Shown piece after piece: positions 7,572 through 16,201 of a stretch of DNA of 64,000 nt. A program made the translations under genes and the position numbers. A model generated the notes under the pieces. The model did not search any database. It was given only the letters and a program-made list of their open reading frames with translations, and was not told the origin of the DNA. Source of the DNA: Xanthobacter flavus. GTDB lineage: Bacteria; Pseudomonadota; Alphaproteobacteria; Rhizobiales; Xanthobacteraceae. Numbering within the stretch: position 1 is the stretch's first letter; every line of letters begins with the position of its first letter. The stretch spans positions 5,167,001-5,231,000 of the forward strand of contig NZ_JAGGML010000001.1 in the NCBI RefSeq assembly GCF_017875275.1, written 5' to 3'.

Positions 7572-10500
7572 GCGAGCCGCGGCCCGATCCCGCGGCGCTC
7601 CTCGCCGCCAGTGGCAATCTCGCCATCCTGCGGCCGGCGCAGGTGGTGCACGGCCTCGTGCCGAGCGCAGCGCCGAAGGAGGGCGCCCTCGACCTTTTCC
7701 TGCTGGTGGACGACACCGGCACCGTCACCGCCTTCAACGGCCATGTGGACCTCGGTACCGGCATCCGCACGGCGCTGGCCCAGATCGTCGCCGAGGAGCT
7801 GGATGTGACGCTCGATCGCGTCACCATGGTGCTCGGGCATACGGGAGTCGCGCCCAACCAGGGCGGCACCATCGCCTCCGATTCCATCCAGGTCTCCGCC
7901 CGCCCGCTGCGCCATGCGGCGGCGCAGGCCCGCGCCCATCTGGTCGGGCTCGCGGCCGAGGTGCTCGCTATTCCCGCAGACGAGCTTGAGGTGGAGGAAG
8001 GCATCGTCCGTCCGAAGGATGGCCGCAACACCGGCCTCTCCTACGCCGATCTGCTCAAGGGCCGCGCCGACCGGCTGATGCTCCATCAGGAAACGGCGGT
8101 GAAGCCGGCGCGCGAGCACCGCATCGTCGGCCGCCGCGTGCCGCGCGTGGATATTCCGGCCAAGGCGACGGGCACCTTCACCTATGTCCACGACGTGCGC
8201 GTGCCGGGCATGCTGCACGGTCGCGTGGTGCGCCCACCCTATGCCGGCATCGATGCCGGCCCGTTCGTCGGCAAGAGCCTGATCCGGGTGGACGAGCACT
8301 CCGTCGCGCATATTCCCGGCGTGGTGGCGGTGGTCACCATGGGCGACTTCATCGGCATCGTCGCCGAGCGCGAGGAGCAGGCCGCCGAGGCCGCCCGCGT
8401 GCTGAAGACCGAGTGGCGCGACACCCCTGCCCTCCCCGACCTCTCCAACACCGAGCAGGCCCTGCGCGGGGCGGAGAAGGCCAAGACGCGGCTCCTCCAC
8501 GAGCAGGGCAATCTGGACGCCGCCCGCGCCGACGCCGCGCAGGTGCTTGAGGCGACCTATGTCTGGCCCTACCAGATGCACGCCTCCATCGGCCCCTCCT
8601 GCGCCGTCGCCGACGTGCGCGAGGACAGCGCCACCATCTGGGCGGGCACGCAGAACCCCTATTGGCTACGCACCGACATCTCCGTCCTGCTCGGGCTGCC
8701 CGAGGAGGACATCGAGGTCATCCGCTTCGAGGCGGCGGGCTGCTACGGCCGCAACTGCGCCGACGACGTGGCGGCCGACGCCGCGCTCCTCTCCCGTGCC
8801 GTCGGCCGGCCGGTGCGCGTGCAGCTCACCCGCGAGCAGGAGCATGCCTGGGAGCCCAAGGGCGCCGGCCAGCTCATGGAGGTGAAGGGCGGCATCAACG
8901 CGGACGGCACGCCGGCCTTCTACGATTTCCTCACCCGCTACCCCTCCAACGCCGCCGTCACCCTCGCGCTGCTGCTCACCGGCCGCGTGCCGGCGGACAA
9001 TCCCATCTATGAGATGGGCGACCGCACGGCCATCCCGCCCTATGCCTATGACGTGATGCGCGTGGCGGTGGACGATGTGGCCCCCATCGTGCGCGCCTCC
9101 TGGCTGCGCGGCGTCTCGGCCTTGCCCAACAGCTTCGCCCACGAGAGCTATGTGGACGAACTGGCCGCCGCGGCCGGCGTCGATCCGGTGGATTATCGCC
9201 TGCGCCACCTGCACGACGCGCGCGCGGTGGACCTCGTGAAGGCCACCGCCGAGCGCGCCGGCTGGGTCAAGCGCACCGGGCCACGGCAGGAGGTGGTGGA
9301 GGGCGACATCGTGCGCGGGCAGGGCTTCGCCTATGCCCTTTATGTCCACTCCAAATTCCCCGGCTACGGCGCCGCCTGGTCCGCCTGGGTGGCGGATGTG
9401 GAGGTGAACAGAGCGACCGGCGACGTGGCGGTGAAGCGCGTCACTGTCGGCCAGGATTCCGGGCTGATGATCAACCCGGCCGGCATCGAGCACCAGATCC
9501 ACGGCAACGTCATCCAGTCCACCTCCCGCGCGCTGAAGGAGCAGGTGACGTTCGACGAAAAGGCCGTCACCAGCCGGGAATGGGGCGCCTACCCCATCCT
9601 CACCTTCCCGGAAGTGCCGGTCATCAACGTGGTGCTGATGCCCCGGCCGGATGACCCGCCCCTGGGCTCGGGCGAATCCGCCTCGGTGCCCAGCGCGGCG
9701 GCCATCGCCAATGCCATCTTCGACGCCACCGGCGTGCGCCTGCGCGAACCGCCCTTCACGCCGGACCGCGTGCGCGCGGCGCTGGCCGGCGAGGCCCCGC
9801 CCCGGCCGGTGAAGGAGAAGACCCGCAGACCGTGGCTCGCGATGGCGGGTGCGGCGCTTGCAGGTGCCTTGGGCATGGCGACGCTGGCGCTGCCCATCCG
9901 TGGCGCCATCGCGCCCATCGCCCCGCCCGATCCCGCAACCTTCTCCGCGGACATGATCGCACGCGGCAAGGTGCTGGCGGCGCTGGGGGATTGCGCGGTC
10001 TGCCACACGGCCGACGGCGGCATCGCCAATGCCGGCGGGCGGCCGCTGCACACGCCCTTCGGCACGGTCTATTCCACCAATCTCACGCCGGACGTGGCGA
10101 CGGGCATCGGCGGCTGGTCCTATGCCGCCTTCGAGCGCGCCATGCGCGAGGGCATCGGACGCGACGGGCGGCACCTCTACCCGGCCTTCCCCTACACCGC
10201 CTTCAGCCGCATCAGCGATGCCGACATGCAGGCGCTCTATGCCTTCCTCATGTCGCAGCCGGCGGTGACGGCGGCGGCGCCCGACAACCGGATGACCTTC
10301 CCCTTCAATATCCGCCCGCTGATGGCCGGCTGGAACCTGCTGTTCCATCGTCCCGGCCAGCTTCAGGCGGAGCCTGTACAGTCCCCCCAGTGGAACCGGG
10401 GGCGCTACCTCGTGGAGGGCCTCGGCCATTGCGGCGCCTGCCACACACCGCGCAATGCGCTGGGCGCGGAGAAGACAGGCGCGGCCTACCTTGCCGGCGG

Positions 10501-11116
10501 CTTTGCCGATGGCTGGGAGGCGCCGGCCCTCACGGAGCTGTCGAAGGCGCCCATTCCCTGGACGGAGGACGAACTTTTCACCTATCTGCGCACCGGATTC
10601 TCCCGCTTCCACGGCACCGCCGCCGGCCCCATGGCGCCGGTGGTGCATGCGCTGAAGGAGGTGCCCGACGCGGATGTCCGGGCCATGGCGGTCTATCTCG
10701 CCTCGCTCTCGGGGCCGGCCGTGGCCGATGCGGCGGCCACCGCCGCGACGCTGGAGGCCAGGGCCGAGGCCTCGCTCCGCCCCATGGACAGTGTGGGCGG
10801 GCGCCTGTTCGCCGGCGCCTGCGCCGCGTGCCATGCGCCGGAAGGACCGACGCTGTTCGGCGCGCGGCCGGCGCTGGCGCTGAACACCAATGTCCATGCC
10901 GTGCGGCCGGACAATCTCATTCGCGTCATACTCGAAGGCATCCCCAAGCCCGCCGCCCCGGAGTTGGGCGACATGCCCGCCTTCCGCGACAGCCTCGATA
11001 ACGCGCAGGTGGCCGACCTCGTGCGCTACATGCGCGCCAAGTTCGCGCCCGATGCCCCGGTGTGGGAGGGGCTGGAGGGCACGGTGGCGAGATTGCGGGC
11101 GGCACCGACGCACTGA
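7568..11116 (+). CDS. Nicotinate dehydrogenase large subunit: molybdopterin domain fused to triheme cytochrome c
   Basis: An 1182-residue protein. Residues 1 to about 740 are a xanthine-oxidase-type molybdopterin-binding region, ending in GSGES (catalytic-type Glu703) and AAAIANAIFDATGVRLREPPF. A hydrophobic stretch at about 756-778 (LAMAGAALAGALGMATLALPI) can anchor or export the tail. The C-terminal third carries three heme-c motifs: CAVCH at 809, CGACH at 955 and CAACH at 1085. This matches NicB of Pseudomonas putida, so electrons from nicotinate hydroxylation should enter the respiratory chain through cytochrome c rather than NAD. GTG start at 7568 overlaps the upstream stop. Other aldehyde or isoquinoline dehydrogenases share this architecture, so the nicotinate assignment depends on the cluster. 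Confidence 0.87.
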   Translation: MSEPRPDPAALLAASGNLAILRPAQVVHGLVPSAAPKEGALDLFLLVDDTGTVTAFNGHVDLGTGIRTALAQIVAEELDVTLDRVTMVLGHTGVAPNQGGTIASDSIQVSARPLRHAAAQARAHLVGLAAEVLAIPADELEVEEGIVRPKDGRNTGLSYADLLKGRADRLMLHQETAVKPAREHRIVGRRVPRVDIPAKATGTFTYVHDVRVPGMLHGRVVRPPYAGIDAGPFVGKSLIRVDEHSVAHIPGVVAVVTMGDFIGIVAEREEQAAEAARVLKTEWRDTPALPDLSNTEQALRGAEKAKTRLLHEQGNLDAARADAAQVLEATYVWPYQMHASIGPSCAVADVREDSATIWAGTQNPYWLRTDISVLLGLPEEDIEVIRFEAAGCYGRNCADDVAADAALLSRAVGRPVRVQLTREQEHAWEPKGAGQLMEVKGGINADGTPAFYDFLTRYPSNAAVTLALLLTGRVPADNPIYEMGDRTAIPPYAYDVMRVAVDDVAPIVRASWLRGVSALPNSFAHESYVDELAAAAGVDPVDYRLRHLHDARAVDLVKATAERAGWVKRTGPRQEVVEGDIVRGQGFAYALYVHSKFPGYGAAWSAWVADVEVNRATGDVAVKRVTVGQDSGLMINPAGIEHQIHGNVIQSTSRALKEQVTFDEKAVTSREWGAYPILTFPEVPVINVVLMPRPDDPPLGSGESASVPSAAAIANAIFDATGVRLREPPFTPDRVRAALAGEAPPRPVKEKTRRPWLAMAGAALAGALGMATLALPIRGAIAPIAPPDPATFSADMIARGKVLAALGDCAVCHTADGGIANAGGRPLHTPFGTVYSTNLTPDVATGIGGWSYAAFERAMREGIGRDGRHLYPAFPYTAFSRISDADMQALYAFLMSQPAVTAAAPDNRMTFPFNIRPLMAGWNLLFHRPGQLQAEPVQSPQWNRGRYLVEGLGHCGACHTPRNALGAEKTGAAYLAGGFADGWEAPALTELSKAPIPWTEDELFTYLRTGFSRFHGTAAGPMAPVVHALKEVPDADVRAMAVYLASLSGPAVADAAATAATLEARAEASLRPMDSVGGRLFAGACAACHAPEGPTLFGARPALALNTNVHAVRPDNLIRVILEGIPKPAAPELGDMPAFRDSLDNAQVADLVRYMRAKFAPDAPVWEGLEGTVARLRAAPTH

Positions 11117-11147
11117 GGTTGAGCGCGGGCCAATCTTCTTGCGTACC

Positions 11148-11258
11148 GTCATGCCCCGGCTTGTCCGGGGCATCCACTCGGCCATTCGCCGGCCGCATGA
11201 TGCCCGGCAGCCAGCCCCGCCACACCGTGGATCCCCCGGACAAGCCGGGGGATGACGG
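11148..11258. repeat. Dispersed paired-hairpin repeat, copy 1
   Basis: Two hairpins face each other across about 49 bp: GTCATGCCCCGGCTTGTCC with its pairing arm (11148-11177) and GTGGATCCCCCGGACAAGCC with its arm (11227-11256). The outer ends are mutual reverse complements. Copies 2 (26068-26153) and 3 (53663-53771) share the plan while stem bases vary in a compensated way. Confidence 0.85.
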
Positions 11259-11343
11259 GAGTTGAATGAATGGGCGGCCCTCACCTGCCCAAAATATCCC
11301 GCTCCGCTGCCCAAAAGAGCCGCATCCATTCCCCGCCAAGCCG

Positions 11344-11387
11344 TTGACAGTCTTCGCGGGCCGACTCTATTTTCATTTGTACACTAA
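11344..11387 (+). promoter_or_regulatory. Putative ferredoxin reductase promoter with operator C
   Basis: TTGACA (11344-11349) and TATTTT (11368-11373) are spaced by 18 bp. TTTCATTTGTACACTAA (11371-11387) follows immediately, a 16-of-17 match to operator A. The geometry (-35, -10, then operator near the start site) is the same as at hnr. It lies about 60 bp before the chosen ATG, so the ferredoxin reductase has its own promoter under the shared control. Confidence 0.65.
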
Positions 11388-11445
11388 CAATCTCCTGCGG
11401 CCGCGACGGTGGCCTCGCAGCCGCCCGAACCTTCCGAGCCTGAAG

Positions 11446-12219
11446 ATGAGCAATTTCTTCGAGGAGCAGGTGCTCAGCGTCCATCACTGGACCGACCGCC
11501 TGTTCAGCTTCACCACCACCCGCGACCCCGGCTTCCGCTTCCGGACCGGCGAATTCACCATGATCGGCCTGAAGGTGGATGGCCGGCCGCTGCTGCGCGC
11601 CTATTCGGTGGTGAGCCCGGCCTGGGCGGAGACGCTGGAATTCTTCTCCATCAAGGTGCCCAACGGCCCCCTCACCTCGCGCCTCCAGCACATCAAGGTG
11701 GGCGATGCGATCACGGTGGGCCGCAAGGCGACCGGCACGCTGGTGATGGACAATCTCCTGCCCGGCAAGACCCTCTACCTTCTCGGCACGGGCACGGGCC
11801 TCGCGCCCTTCCTCTCGGTGATCCGCGATCCGGAGACCTACGAGCGGTTCGAGAAGGTGGTGCTCGTCCACGGCTGCCGGCACGTGGCGGACCTCGCCTA
11901 TGAGGATCTCATCACCAACGAGTTGCCCGCCCACGAATTCCTCGGCGAGGAGATCGCGGCCAAGCTGCTCTATTACCCGACCGTGACGCGCGAGCCCTTC
12001 CGCAACACGGGCCGCATCTCCACCCTGCTGGACAGCGGCAAGCTCTGCGCGGACGTGGGCCTGCCGCCGCTGGATGCCGCCACCGACCGCGTGATGATCT
12101 GCGGCTCGCCGGCCATGATGGTGGATTTGAAGACCCTTCTGGAATCGCGCGGCTTCGCCGAGGGCTCGGGCAGCGAGCCGGGCCATTTCGTCATTGAAAA
12201 GGCATTCGCCGAGCGCTGA
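11446..12219 (+). CDS. fpr: Ferredoxin--NADP reductase
   Basis: A 257-residue FAD-containing ferredoxin/flavodoxin-NADP reductase of the bacterial Fpr type. ATG 11446 (MSNFFEEQVLSVHHWTDRLFSF) gives the usual family length; upstream in-frame codons run through promoter and repeat DNA and are rejected. The FAD motif is RAYSVVSPAW. The NADP region includes LLGTGTGLAPFLSVIRDP and VHGCRH, then MICGSPAM, and the C-terminus is FVIEKAFAER. It has its own putative promoter with operator C and lies between nicotinate dehydrogenase and enamidase. The likely task is to make reduced ferredoxin from NADPH for 6-hydroxynicotinate reductase. The family is clear; the pathway role is inferred from location and the shared operator. 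Confidence 0.88.
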   Translation: MSNFFEEQVLSVHHWTDRLFSFTTTRDPGFRFRTGEFTMIGLKVDGRPLLRAYSVVSPAWAETLEFFSIKVPNGPLTSRLQHIKVGDAITVGRKATGTLVMDNLLPGKTLYLLGTGTGLAPFLSVIRDPETYERFEKVVLVHGCRHVADLAYEDLITNELPAHEFLGEEIAAKLLYYPTVTREPFRNTGRISTLLDSGKLCADVGLPPLDAATDRVMICGSPAMMVDLKTLLESRGFAEGSGSEPGHFVIEKAFAER

Positions 12220-12237
12220 AATCCGCCCCGCGCCCGG

Positions 12238-12280
12238 TTTTCAGCAGCCCGGCGCGGGCGTAAACTTCATATGCCTACAA
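12238..12280 (+). promoter_or_regulatory. Putative enamidase promoter with weaker operator D
   Basis: TTTTCA (12238-12243) and TAAACT (12261-12266) are 17 bp apart, each a 4-of-6 match to consensus. TTCATATGCCTACAA (12266-12280) follows and resembles operator A with two extra bases before TACA. The position after the -10 box fits sites A and C. It is the least conserved of the four. Confidence 0.4.
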
Positions 12281-12323
12281 ACAGAAAGGCGCGCGTCGCC
12301 GCGCCCCCTCCGGAGACGAGAGC

Positions 12324-13523
12324 ATGGCCCACGACGCGCCAACCGGTCCCGCCGGCCCCACCAAGCTGGTGATCCGCAACATCGGCCTTCTCCTCAGCGG
12401 CGACCTCACAAAGCCCATTCTGGACGCCGACACGGTGGTGGCGCTGGACGGGCGCATCACCGCCATCGGCCGCGAGAAGGACGTGGACACCGAAGGCGCG
12501 ACCACGCTTATCGACGCCAACGGCACCACGCTGACCCCCGGCCTCATCGACAGCCACGTCCACCCCGTGGCGGGCGACTGGACGCCGCGCCAGAGCCAGA
12601 TCAACTGGATCGATTCCTCCCTCCACGGCGGCGTCACCACCATGATCTCGGCCGGCGAGGTGCATTATCCCGGCCGCGCCCGGGACGTGGTGGGCGTGAA
12701 GGCCCTCGCCATCACCGCCCAGCGCGCCTTCTCGGCCTTCCGCCCTTCCGGCGTGAAGGTCCATGCAGGTGCCCCCGTCATCGAGAACGAGATGGTGGAG
12801 GATGATTTCAAGGAACTGGCCGCCGCCGGCGTGAAGCTGCTCGGCGAGGTCGGCCTCGGCGGCGTGAAGGACGGCCCCACCGCCCGCAAGATGGTGGGAT
12901 GGGCGCGCAAGTACGGCATCCAGTCCACGATCCACACGGGAGGCCCCTCCATCCCCGGCTCCGGCCTCATCGACAAGGACGTGGTGCTGGAGGCGGACAC
13001 GGACGTGGTCGGCCATATCAATGGCGGCCACACCGCGCTGCCGGACAACCAGATCCGCTGCATCTGCGAGGGCTGCAAGCGCGGCCTCGAGATCGTCCAT
13101 AACGGCAACGAGCGCTCTGCCCTCTACACGCTGCGCCTCGCCCGTGAACTGGGCGAACTCCAGCGCGTCATCCTCGGCACGGACGGGCCGGCCGGCTCGG
13201 GCGTCCAGCCGCTGGGCATCCTGCGCATGGTCTCCATGCTCTCCTCCCTCGGCGAGTTGCCGGCGGAGGAGGCCTTCTGCCTTGCCACCGGCAACACGGC
13301 GCGCATGCGGGCGCTCGATTCCGGCCTGATCGAGGTGGGGCGCGCGGCGGACTTCGTGCTGATGGACAAGGCCCAGCATTCGCCCGCCACCACGCTGCTG
13401 GACAGCGTGCGCCTCGGCGACCTGCCGGGCGTGTGCATGACCATCATCGACGGCATCGTGCGCACCCAGCGCTCGCGCAATACGCCGCCCGCCACGCGCA
13501 TGCCGATTGTCGTGAAGGGCTGA
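12324..13523 (+). CDS. ena: Enamidase (amidohydrolase superfamily), opens the tetrahydro-oxonicotinate ring
   Basis: A 399-residue metal-dependent amidohydrolase resembling enamidase of Eubacterium barkeri, which hydrolyses 1,4,5,6-tetrahydro-6-oxonicotinate to 2-formylglutarate and ammonia. Visible features are the metal motif H78-V-H80 (PGLIDSHVHP), Glu175 in GEVGLGG as a candidate bridging carboxylate, IHTGGPSIPG, VGHINGGHTAL, and GTDGPAG near the end. It has its own RBS (GGAGACGAG) and a putative promoter with a weak operator. With nicotinate dehydrogenase and hnr it completes the steps from nicotinate to the open-chain product. Genes for further steps are not recognised here. The C-terminus faces the EamA gene with only 5 bp between. 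Confidence 0.85.
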   Translation: MAHDAPTGPAGPTKLVIRNIGLLLSGDLTKPILDADTVVALDGRITAIGREKDVDTEGATTLIDANGTTLTPGLIDSHVHPVAGDWTPRQSQINWIDSSLHGGVTTMISAGEVHYPGRARDVVGVKALAITAQRAFSAFRPSGVKVHAGAPVIENEMVEDDFKELAAAGVKLLGEVGLGGVKDGPTARKMVGWARKYGIQSTIHTGGPSIPGSGLIDKDVVLEADTDVVGHINGGHTALPDNQIRCICEGCKRGLEIVHNGNERSALYTLRLARELGELQRVILGTDGPAGSGVQPLGILRMVSMLSSLGELPAEEAFCLATGNTARMRALDSGLIEVGRAADFVLMDKAQHSPATTLLDSVRLGDLPGVCMTIIDGIVRTQRSRNTPPATRMPIVVKG

Positions 13524-13528
13524 GGCCC

Positions 13529-14455
13529 TCACACCACGGGCGGCACCGGGTTCGGCCGCAGCACCAGAAGCACGCCGGCGAGCACGAGCGCGATGCCGCC
13601 GGCGGAGACCAGCGTCCAGTGGTAGCCCTCAAACACGGTTGAGATGGCCAGCGCCACCAGCGGGAACACCACCGTGCCGTAGCCGGCCCGGTTGGCGCCG
13701 ATGCGCCGGACAAGCATGTTGTAGGCGGCAAAACCCGCCAGCGTCTGGACGATGATGAGGCAGGCGAGGGAGCCCACATAGACGGGGCTCCAATCGAACC
13801 TGAACGGCACGCCGTGCACGAGGGCGATCACCAGCAGGATGATCATCCCGTAAAAGAAGCCCCAGGTGGTCAGCGAGGCGATGGGATATTGCCGCCGCCC
13901 GGCGATGCCGGTGAGCAGGCTGCCGACCGAGAAGGACAGGGTGCCGGCCAGCCCCAGCGCCAGCCCCTCCCCGGCCCCGTCGATGCCCTTGCCTTCCGAA
14001 AGGCTCGGGCCGAACACCAGCGCCAACCCCACCACGCCAGCGAGCGCACCGCCGATGATCTGGCGGCGCAACGGCACGCGCAGGAACAGCGCGGAGAGCA
14101 CGGGGATGATGATGGCCGACAGCGCGAAGATGACGGACATCAGCCCCGACGGCAGGTGATAGCCGGCATAGTAGAAGCTGACGAAATTGAGCGAGAACAG
14201 CGTCGCGCCGAGCCCGGCGAACAGCACATGGTCGCGCCAGCCGAAGGCAAGCCGCCCGCCCGTGACGAGAACGAAGCCCAGCATCACCGAGCCGGCGACG
14301 GCGAAGCGCCAGACGCCCGAGACCTCCGGCGCGACCACGCCGAGTTGCAGCTTCAGCGGCAGCCAGCCCGTGCCGAAGATGAGCACGCAGACCGCGTAAA
14401 GCAGAAGCTCGCGCGGGCCGAGCGGTCCGTCGGTGCGGGGCGGAGGGGCATGCAT
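13529..14455 (-). CDS. DMT-superfamily (EamA) transporter
   Basis: A 308-residue inner-membrane protein with about ten hydrophobic helices and the two-repeat EamA pattern. The first repeat starts LLLYAVCVLIFGTGWLPLKLQLG and the second GLALGLAGTLSFSVGSLLTG. It ends in the typical long last helix (GIALVLAGVLLVLRPNP). It is probably a metabolite exporter; substrate unknown. It converges with the enamidase gene 5 bp away and has no visible link to the nicotinate operators. The 210 bp upstream (14456-14665), before gshA, hold nothing I can identify. Confidence 0.85.
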   Translation of the reverse strand: MHAPPPRTDGPLGPRELLLYAVCVLIFGTGWLPLKLQLGVVAPEVSGVWRFAVAGSVMLGFVLVTGGRLAFGWRDHVLFAGLGATLFSLNFVSFYYAGYHLPSGLMSVIFALSAIIIPVLSALFLRVPLRRQIIGGALAGVVGLALVFGPSLSEGKGIDGAGEGLALGLAGTLSFSVGSLLTGIAGRRQYPIASLTTWGFFYGMIILLVIALVHGVPFRFDWSPVYVGSLACLIIVQTLAGFAAYNMLVRRIGANRAGYGTVVFPLVALAISTVFEGYHWTLVSAGGIALVLAGVLLVLRPNPVPPVV

Positions 14456-14665
14456 GGAGTGGAATCCGGAGGGTGCTGCACCCTATGCGGTCACCCTGTT
14501 TCCGGCAACGCGCGGCGGAAGCGGGCACAGCCTGAGCGGAGCCGCAGCAAGGGCGGGAAGATCAGCGTCCGGGCCGCCCGGCGTGGCACGAAGGCAAGCC
14601 ATGATGTCAGTGCATGGCAGCCCCGCGTCCCCTAGCCGGCGTGTTTGAGAGGCCCCGATCCCGGA

Positions 14666-16036
14666 TCAGTAGGCGAGCGCGTCGAAAGCCGGCTCGACTG
14701 AGCCGTTCCACGGTCCGTTGTACAGCTCCAGCAGCTCTTCGGCCGGTACGCGGCCGGAGAACAGCGTCTGCTCCAGCGGCTCCAGGAATCGCGTCTCGTC
14801 GCGCCCCACCCGGTCGTGGAAGCCGCGCCGCTTGAGGCCGGCCTGCGAGAGCTTGAGCACGTCCTTCGCCACATCGCGGAGCGCGCGGCCGCGAATTTCG
14901 GCCTTGAGGGCAAGGCGGGGCACGTCGTCCCGCAGCGTCTGGCGCTCCTCGGCGGTCCAGTGCTTCACCAGATCCCAGGCGGCGTCGAGACTCTGCTGGT
15001 CATAGAGCAGGCCTACCCAGAAGGCCGGCAGCGCGCAGAGATTGATCGACGGGCCTGCATCGGCTCCGCGCATCTCCAGGAAGCGCTTCAGCCGCACCTC
15101 GGGGAAGATGGTGGAGAGGTGGTTGATCCAGTCGGAGAGCGTCGCCGTCTCGCCGGGCAGCAGCGGATGGCGGCCGGCGAGGAGATCGCGGAACGACGTG
15201 CCGGCCACATCCACGTAATGGTCACCGCGCTTCACAAAATACATGGGCACGTCGAGGGCGTAGTCCACATAGCGCTCGAAGCCGAACCCCTCCTCGAAGG
15301 CGAAGGGCAGCATGCCGGAGCGGGCATTGTCCGTGTCGCGCCAGATCTCGGAGCGGAAGGAGAGGAAGCCGTTGGGCTTGCCCTCGGTGAAGGGCGAGTT
15401 GGCGAAGAGGGCGGTGGCCACCGGCTGCAGCGCCAGGCCGACGCGCATCTTCTTCACCATGTCGGCTTCGGAGGAGAAGTCGAGGTTCACCTGCACGGTG
15501 CAGGTGCGGAACATCATGTCGAGGCCGAGCGTGCCCACCTTCGGCATGTAGTTGGACATGATCTTGTAGCGGCCCTTCGGCATCACCGGCGTCTCGGAGC
15601 GCGACCATTTGGGGCTCATGCCGATGGCGAGGAAGCCGATGCCGAGCGGCGTCGCCACTTCCCGCACCTGGGCGAGGTGAGCGTTCAGTTCCGAGCAGGT
15701 CTCGTGGATGGTCCGCAGCGGAGCGCCGGAGAGCTCGAACTGCCCGCCCGGCTCCAGCGAGATGGCCCCGCCGCCGGTCACGTCCGCGAGGCCGATGATG
15801 GTCTCGCCCTCCATGATCGGCTCCCAGCCGAGCAGGGAGCGCATGCCCTCCAGCAGCTTGCGGATGCCCTTCGGCCCCTCGTAGGGCACCGGCTCGTGGC
15901 GGCCCATGGTGAAGGGGATCTTCTCGTGCTCGGTGCCGATACGGAAGGCCCGCTCCGGCTTCGATCCCCCTTCCATCCAGGCGACGAGTTCGCCGCGGTC
16001 GGAAATCGGGGTCGCGTCGAGCGTGTCGCGGGCCAT
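14666..16036 (-). CDS. gshA: Glutamate--cysteine ligase
   Basis: A 456-residue plant/alphaproteobacterial-type glutamate-cysteine ligase, the first step of glutathione synthesis. Recognisable blocks are FRIGTEHEKIPF, GGAISLEPGGQFELSGAP, MPKGRYKIMSNYMPKVG and MFRTCTVQVNLDF, with EMRGADAGPSINLCALPAFWVGLLYD further on. ATG 16036 (MARDTLDATPISDRGEL) matches the usual family length. An in-frame start at 16174 would add a low-quality Arg-rich extension and is rejected. The gap 16037-16201 before kdsA shows no gene. The operon structure is unclear. Confidence 0.93.
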   Translation of the reverse strand: MARDTLDATPISDRGELVAWMEGGSKPERAFRIGTEHEKIPFTMGRHEPVPYEGPKGIRKLLEGMRSLLGWEPIMEGETIIGLADVTGGGAISLEPGGQFELSGAPLRTIHETCSELNAHLAQVREVATPLGIGFLAIGMSPKWSRSETPVMPKGRYKIMSNYMPKVGTLGLDMMFRTCTVQVNLDFSSEADMVKKMRVGLALQPVATALFANSPFTEGKPNGFLSFRSEIWRDTDNARSGMLPFAFEEGFGFERYVDYALDVPMYFVKRGDHYVDVAGTSFRDLLAGRHPLLPGETATLSDWINHLSTIFPEVRLKRFLEMRGADAGPSINLCALPAFWVGLLYDQQSLDAAWDLVKHWTAEERQTLRDDVPRLALKAEIRGRALRDVAKDVLKLSQAGLKRRGFHDRVGRDETRFLEPLEQTLFSGRVPAEELLELYNGPWNGSVEPAFDALAY

Positions 16037-16201
16037 CAGGAAGCTCTTCAAGCGGAGGGGCGCGCGACCATACACGGCACCTCGGTCAAGGCAAGCGCGT
16101 GGGGGTCGGCCCCGACAGGGGCGGGAAAGGCGGGACTTCAGGTGGTGGGGCCGGCCACCTCCCGCGCGCCGCATCGCACGGAAGGAAGGCCAAGGTTCGG
16201 C

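Noticed and set aside
8666-11329. Long open frame (887 codons) on the minus strand opposite the Mo-cytochrome subunit
   Set aside because: Translation is rich in Arg, His and Gly with no domain. The plus-strand protein has clear motifs. High GC makes long antisense frames common.
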